Source: Spirochaetales bacterium
GTDB taxonomy: Bacteria; Spirochaetota; Spirochaetia; Treponematales; Treponemataceae
Assembly (NCBI GenBank): GCA_003246335.1
Contig: QKAR01000076.1
Location: forward strand, 1-42,965
Direction of reading: 5' to 3'
DNA length: 42,965 nucleotides
Below the pieces are notes generated by a model. That model was given only the letters and a program-made list of their open reading frames with translations. It searched no databases and had not been told where the DNA came from. Of the stretch, positions 40,509 to 42,965 are shown one piece after another. The translations under genes were made by a program, and so were the position numbers. Each line of letters starts with the position of its first letter. The stretch's first letter is position 1.

Positions 40509-41093
40509 CTACGCGAGATTCCGCAGCGAGGAAAGCAGTTTGAGGGGGTTCGCCTCTGCCCGATCCTGGAGCCTACGGAAATCGGTTTCCCGTTCGGTGG
40601 CCGACCCGGATATAGAGAGTTCGCTCTGCGTCCGCCGAAACCACAGATAGTGTATCTCCACGTCTCGGAGCAAATTTCGCCTCGTGAGCGTGTCGAGCAA
40701 TTCCTCCGCTATCGTCACGTGGTTCGCCGTGCCGGTTTGGAAATAAAGGGACGGCCCGCAAAAGCAGATGACGACGCGTCGAAAGCCTTCGGCCATCGAA
40801 TCGTCGTTGCGGAAGCCGCGCACGACGAGGCGCTGAAGGCCAAGCGACAAATCGTAGCCCATGAGCCGAAGGTTCTTCCTGAGTTCGACGATTTCCTTCC
40901 GAAGCTCCGCCTGCCTCGTATCGGAAAGGACGCGCGCGTGCAGCTCGGCGCGCCATGACTTAAATTGCGCCTCGTAGCTCGGAAATTCGGGAGTATGCGC
41001 CACGAAGGCTTCCGTGTCCGAGAGGAGCTTCCATTCGGAGGAAAAGCGGTCGGCGAGAATGTCTTTTATCGAGGGTTTTCCGGTTTGCCTCAT
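40509..41093 (-). CDS. Unrecognised protein, helical, no known domain
   Basis: 194 residues. I do not recognise a family. The first half is highly charged and helical (RQAELRKEIVELRKNLRLMG could form a coiled coil), the middle is hydrophobic and strand-like (FRRVVICFCGPSLYFQTG), and the rest is helical. No signal peptide or membrane segment. The start at 41093 has no ribosome site, and a -10 element (TATACT on the minus strand, 41110-41105) lies only about 12 bp upstream. It is divergent from the phosphoesterase gene. Confidence 0.6.
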   Translation of the reverse strand: MRQTGKPSIKDILADRFSSEWKLLSDTEAFVAHTPEFPSYEAQFKSWRAELHARVLSDTRQAELRKEIVELRKNLRLMGYDLSLGLQRLVVRGFRNDDSMAEGFRRVVICFCGPSLYFQTGTANHVTIAEELLDTLTRRNLLRDVEIHYLWFRRTQSELSISGSATERETDFRRLQDRAEANPLKLLSSLRNLA

Positions 41094-41104
41094 AGGATGA
41101 ATAT

Positions 41105-41112
41105 AGTATACT
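41105..41112. promoter_or_regulatory. Palindromic -10 element AGTATACT shared by two divergent genes
   Basis: AGTATACT reads TATACT on both strands: 41107-41112 for the plus gene (start 41123) and 41110-41105 for the minus gene (start 41093). For the plus gene TTGCCT at 41085-41090 is a possible -35 (16-bp spacer); the minus -35 is poor. Leaders of about 4-5 nt are predicted on both sides. Confidence 0.55.
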
Positions 41113-41122
41113 CGAAAAAGAC

Positions 41123-41899
41123 ATGAAAATACTCGTGATTTCCGACATTCACGCCAATCTCGACGCGCTGAACGCCGTGCTGAACTCGGTCGGCGACTCG
41201 TGCGCGGGCCTGTTTTGCCTCGGCGACGTTACCGGCTATGGGCCCGACGCGGAGTCGTGCGTAGGGGCCGTTCGCGCCCTATCGGCTTCTTTTTCGCCCT
41301 GCGTCGTTCTGTCGGGGAATCACGACGCGGCGCTTTCCGGGAAATTACCGAAAGGCTGGTTCAATAAAGGCGCGCAATTTTCCGTGGATTATACGAAGCG
41401 GAGCCTATCCCGCGAATCGCTCGATTGGCTCGCGTCGTTGCCCGCTCAGGTCGACTATTCCTCCACGGTCGTTCTTTCGCACGGTTCCCCGGTCGAGCCG
41501 TTGACCGGATACCTTTGGGGCGGATACGAGACGATTCTCGCGCTGTCATGGATCGCCGATCGATCCGGAAGGATTTGTTTTTGCGGGCATACGCACGAGG
41601 CCGCCGCGTTTTCCGGGTATTGGGGCGAGGCCACCGCCCGACGCGTTCGCTTTCCCGCCCCGGGGGAGACCGCCTCTTCCTCCCGCGGGCCAATTATCGT
41701 CAACCCGGGTAGCGTCGGTTTTCCCCGCTCGTTTAACGGCGGCCGCACCGCCGATATGCCCGGCGACTCGGCCCCGATTGACGCGGCCTCGTATCCGGCG
41801 TATTTCGCGATTTGGGATACCGAGTCGGAGTCGGTCGAGTTTCGCGAAGTCCGCTACGATCGGCGGCCGTTAGAGGATCGCATTGACGAGATGAAGTAG
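41123..41899 (+). CDS. Calcineurin-like metallophosphoesterase (YfcE/ApaH-type)
   Basis: 258 residues, complete metallophosphoesterase core: SDIHANLDAL (residues 7-16), LGDVTGYGPD, SGNHDAALSG, LSHGSPVEPL, CGHTHEAAAF and VNPGSVGFPR, supplying the two-metal site. The SDIHANLDAL-GDVTGYGP pattern places it with predicted phosphodiesterases (YfcE-like); the physiological substrate is not predictable. No strong ribosome site precedes ATG 41123, in line with a very short leader. Convergent with the ABC-F gene. Confidence 0.88.
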   Translation: MKILVISDIHANLDALNAVLNSVGDSCAGLFCLGDVTGYGPDAESCVGAVRALSASFSPCVVLSGNHDAALSGKLPKGWFNKGAQFSVDYTKRSLSRESLDWLASLPAQVDYSSTVVLSHGSPVEPLTGYLWGGYETILALSWIADRSGRICFCGHTHEAAAFSGYWGEATARRVRFPAPGETASSSRGPIIVNPGSVGFPRSFNGGRTADMPGDSAPIDAASYPAYFAIWDTESESVEFREVRYDRRPLEDRIDEMK

Positions 41900-41931
41900 C
41901 GCCGATCGGCTCGCTTTGGCGCGGCTGGCAA

Positions 41932-42965
41932 TCAATCGAACGAGGCGAGATATTCCCAGCGCGCGTATTTTTCCTCGAGGGCCGCGCCGGTTTTCTCGAA
42001 TTCGCCCGCAAGGGCGCGCAGTTTCACGTGGTCGGTTTCTCCCCCGGACATGAGGGCCTCGAGCTCGGCTTTCCGGTTTTCGAGCGTCTCGATTTCGGCC
42101 TCTATCGTGCCGAATTCCTTTTCCTCTTTAAATGATCTTTTTTTCGCCTTCGCCGCCGTCGCGGTGGAAGCGCTCTGCACGGTTTTCGCCGCCGTCGCGG
42201 TTCCCTTCCGCGCGGCTTTCTCTTCCTTCTCCTTTTCGGCCCGCTCCTCGGCGCGCAGGACGAGGTATTCCGAGCACGTGCCGACGAAGCCGCTCACGGT
42301 GCCGTCTTCCGCGAGGATGAACAGGGTGTCGGCGACTCGGTCCATGAAAAAGCGGTCGTGCGAAACGACGAGGAGGCAGCCCGCGTAGTCGGCGAGAAAG
42401 GCCTCGAGAATGCCCATCGTGTAAATGTCGAAATCGTTCGTCGGCTCGTCGAGAACGAGGAAGTTCGGGTTCGTCATTAAAAGCCTAACGAGGTAGACGC
42501 GCTTGCGCTCGCCGCCGGACAGCGTCGTTACGGGCGAGTATTGGATTTTCCCGTCGAGGCCGAAGCGATCGAGCAATTGCGAGGCGCTGACGGTAGACCC
42601 GTCGGGGAGGGAAATGACCTCGGCGGCGTCCTTAATGTATTCGAGCACGGTTTGGCCGTCGCCGCCGAGTTCCGGGTTTTGCCGGTAATAGGCGATGACG
42701 GTGTTGTCCCCGCGCGACACGCTGCCCCCGTCCGGGGAGAGGTTCCCGGTGAGCAGGTTAAGCAGCGTCGTCTTTCCCGAGCCGTTGTCCCCGAAGACGC
42801 CGATCCGCTCGCCTTTTTTGAACTCGTACGAAAAATCGGCTATTACCCGATTCTCGCCGCCGTCGGGAAGGGGCCAAGCCTTCGCGAGCGATTCTGCCTG
42901 CAGGATTTTTCCGCCGAGCCGACGGCCCGAAACCGCGAACGAGAATTCTTTGTTTTGCTTGAGCT
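41932..42965 (-). CDS. ABC-F ATPase (Uup-like), C-terminal half; 5' part outside window
   Basis: The frame is open from the right edge to the stop at 41932; the ATG-like start at 42720 is internal, since upstream codons encode a conserved Walker A (GVFGDNGSGKTTLLNLL). This is the second ATPase domain of a soluble ABC-F protein, with signature TLSGGERKRVYLVRLL and Walker B FLVLDEPTNDFD plus SHDRFFMD. A charged Ala/Lys/Glu linker and a C-terminal coiled coil (FGTIEAEIETLENRKAELEAL) are typical of Uup, which acts on ribosomes or branched DNA intermediates. No membrane segments. Confidence 0.9.
   Translation of the reverse strand, partial: LKQNKEFSFAVSGRRLGGKILQAESLAKAWPLPDGGENRVIADFSYEFKKGERIGVFGDNGSGKTTLLNLLTGNLSPDGGSVSRGDNTVIAYYRQNPELGGDGQTVLEYIKDAAEVISLPDGSTVSASQLLDRFGLDGKIQYSPVTTLSGGERKRVYLVRLLMTNPNFLVLDEPTNDFDIYTMGILEAFLADYAGCLLVVSHDRFFMDRVADTLFILAEDGTVSGFVGTCSEYLVLRAEERAEKEKEEKAARKGTATAAKTVQSASTATAAKAKKRSFKEEKEFGTIEAEIETLENRKAELEALMSGGETDHVKLRALAGEFEKTGAALEEKYARWEYLASFD

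Noticed and set aside
41900..41931. GCGCC...GGCGC repeat between the convergent phosphoesterase and ABC-F genes as a terminator
   Set aside because: Short arms, long loop and no T run on either strand.
1..42965. CRISPR arrays, tRNA/rRNA genes, transposases, phage genes
   Set aside because: I looked for regular short repeats, cloverleaf-like tRNA ends and transposase or integrase motifs and saw none.

Overview
The window looks like a piece of a GC-rich (roughly 55-60 %) chromosome from a diderm, chemotactic, plant-polysaccharide-using bacterium. A spirochaete of the Treponema-like lineages is my best guess. The basis is inference from gene content: two large methyl-accepting chemotaxis proteins, lipoprotein signals of the FTGC type, a predicted outer-membrane barrel, many LacI-regulated sugar loci, and an FMN-dependent alpha-hydroxy-acid dehydrogenase with an N-terminal Cys motif. 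I see no rRNA, tRNA, insertion sequence, prophage or CRISPR array.

Region 1 (1-5731): the 3' end of a GH36 alpha-galactosidase, a terminator, then a regulator-araB-araA-araD operon whose genes overlap by 1-4 bp. It takes cytoplasmic L-arabinose to D-xylulose 5-phosphate. Region 2 (5737-13931): a LacI regulator divergent from GH127 beta-L-arabinofuranosidase, a sugar-binding protein, two permeases and GH51 alpha-L-arabinofuranosidase. The 332-bp divergent spacer carries four copies of a TAAACGTTTAA-type operator. Region 3 (13939-19304): a ChvE-MmsA-MmsB monosaccharide importer plus galactokinase. Its promoter carries the same 16-bp inverted repeat (GCGTGTA-GG-TACACGC) that sits at the araBAD regulator promoter, so the two operons probably form one regulon. 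Together these regions form an arabinose/galactose (arabinogalactan, arabinan or extensin side-chain) utilisation island. The two arabinofuranosidases lack signal peptides and should act on imported oligosaccharides.

Region 4 (19342-28016): two MCP genes flank a TetR-led cluster on the other strand. The cluster is TetR, a DUF2271-like periplasmic protein, a predicted outer-membrane barrel, a secreted-looking BtrH_N/DUF4872 protein, and a MerR/GyrI-like regulator. This is the least explained part of the window. A small monooxygenase-fold gene follows. Region 5 (28105-31298): pdxR-pdxS-pdxT for pyridoxal 5'-phosphate synthesis. pdxR seems to be transcribed leaderless, with a perfect palindrome over its promoter and start codon. 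Region 6 (31335-32669): a secreted ankyrin-repeat protein.

Region 7 (32696-39064, minus strand): a LacI-controlled operon with a binding protein, two permeases and a YicI-type GH31 alpha-xylosidase that lacks the usual C-terminal domain. Region 8 (39095-42965): an FMN-dependent dehydrogenase, a LiaF-like small membrane protein, an unrecognised coiled protein, a metallophosphoesterase (the last two divergent from a palindromic -10 element), and the C-terminal part of a Uup-like ABC-F ATPase running off the right edge.

Recurring designs: each of the three sugar-binding-protein genes is followed by an intercistronic stem-loop; neither oligosaccharide importer has its own ATPase gene; and several promoters lie so close to their start codon that leaderless or near-leaderless mRNAs are predicted.
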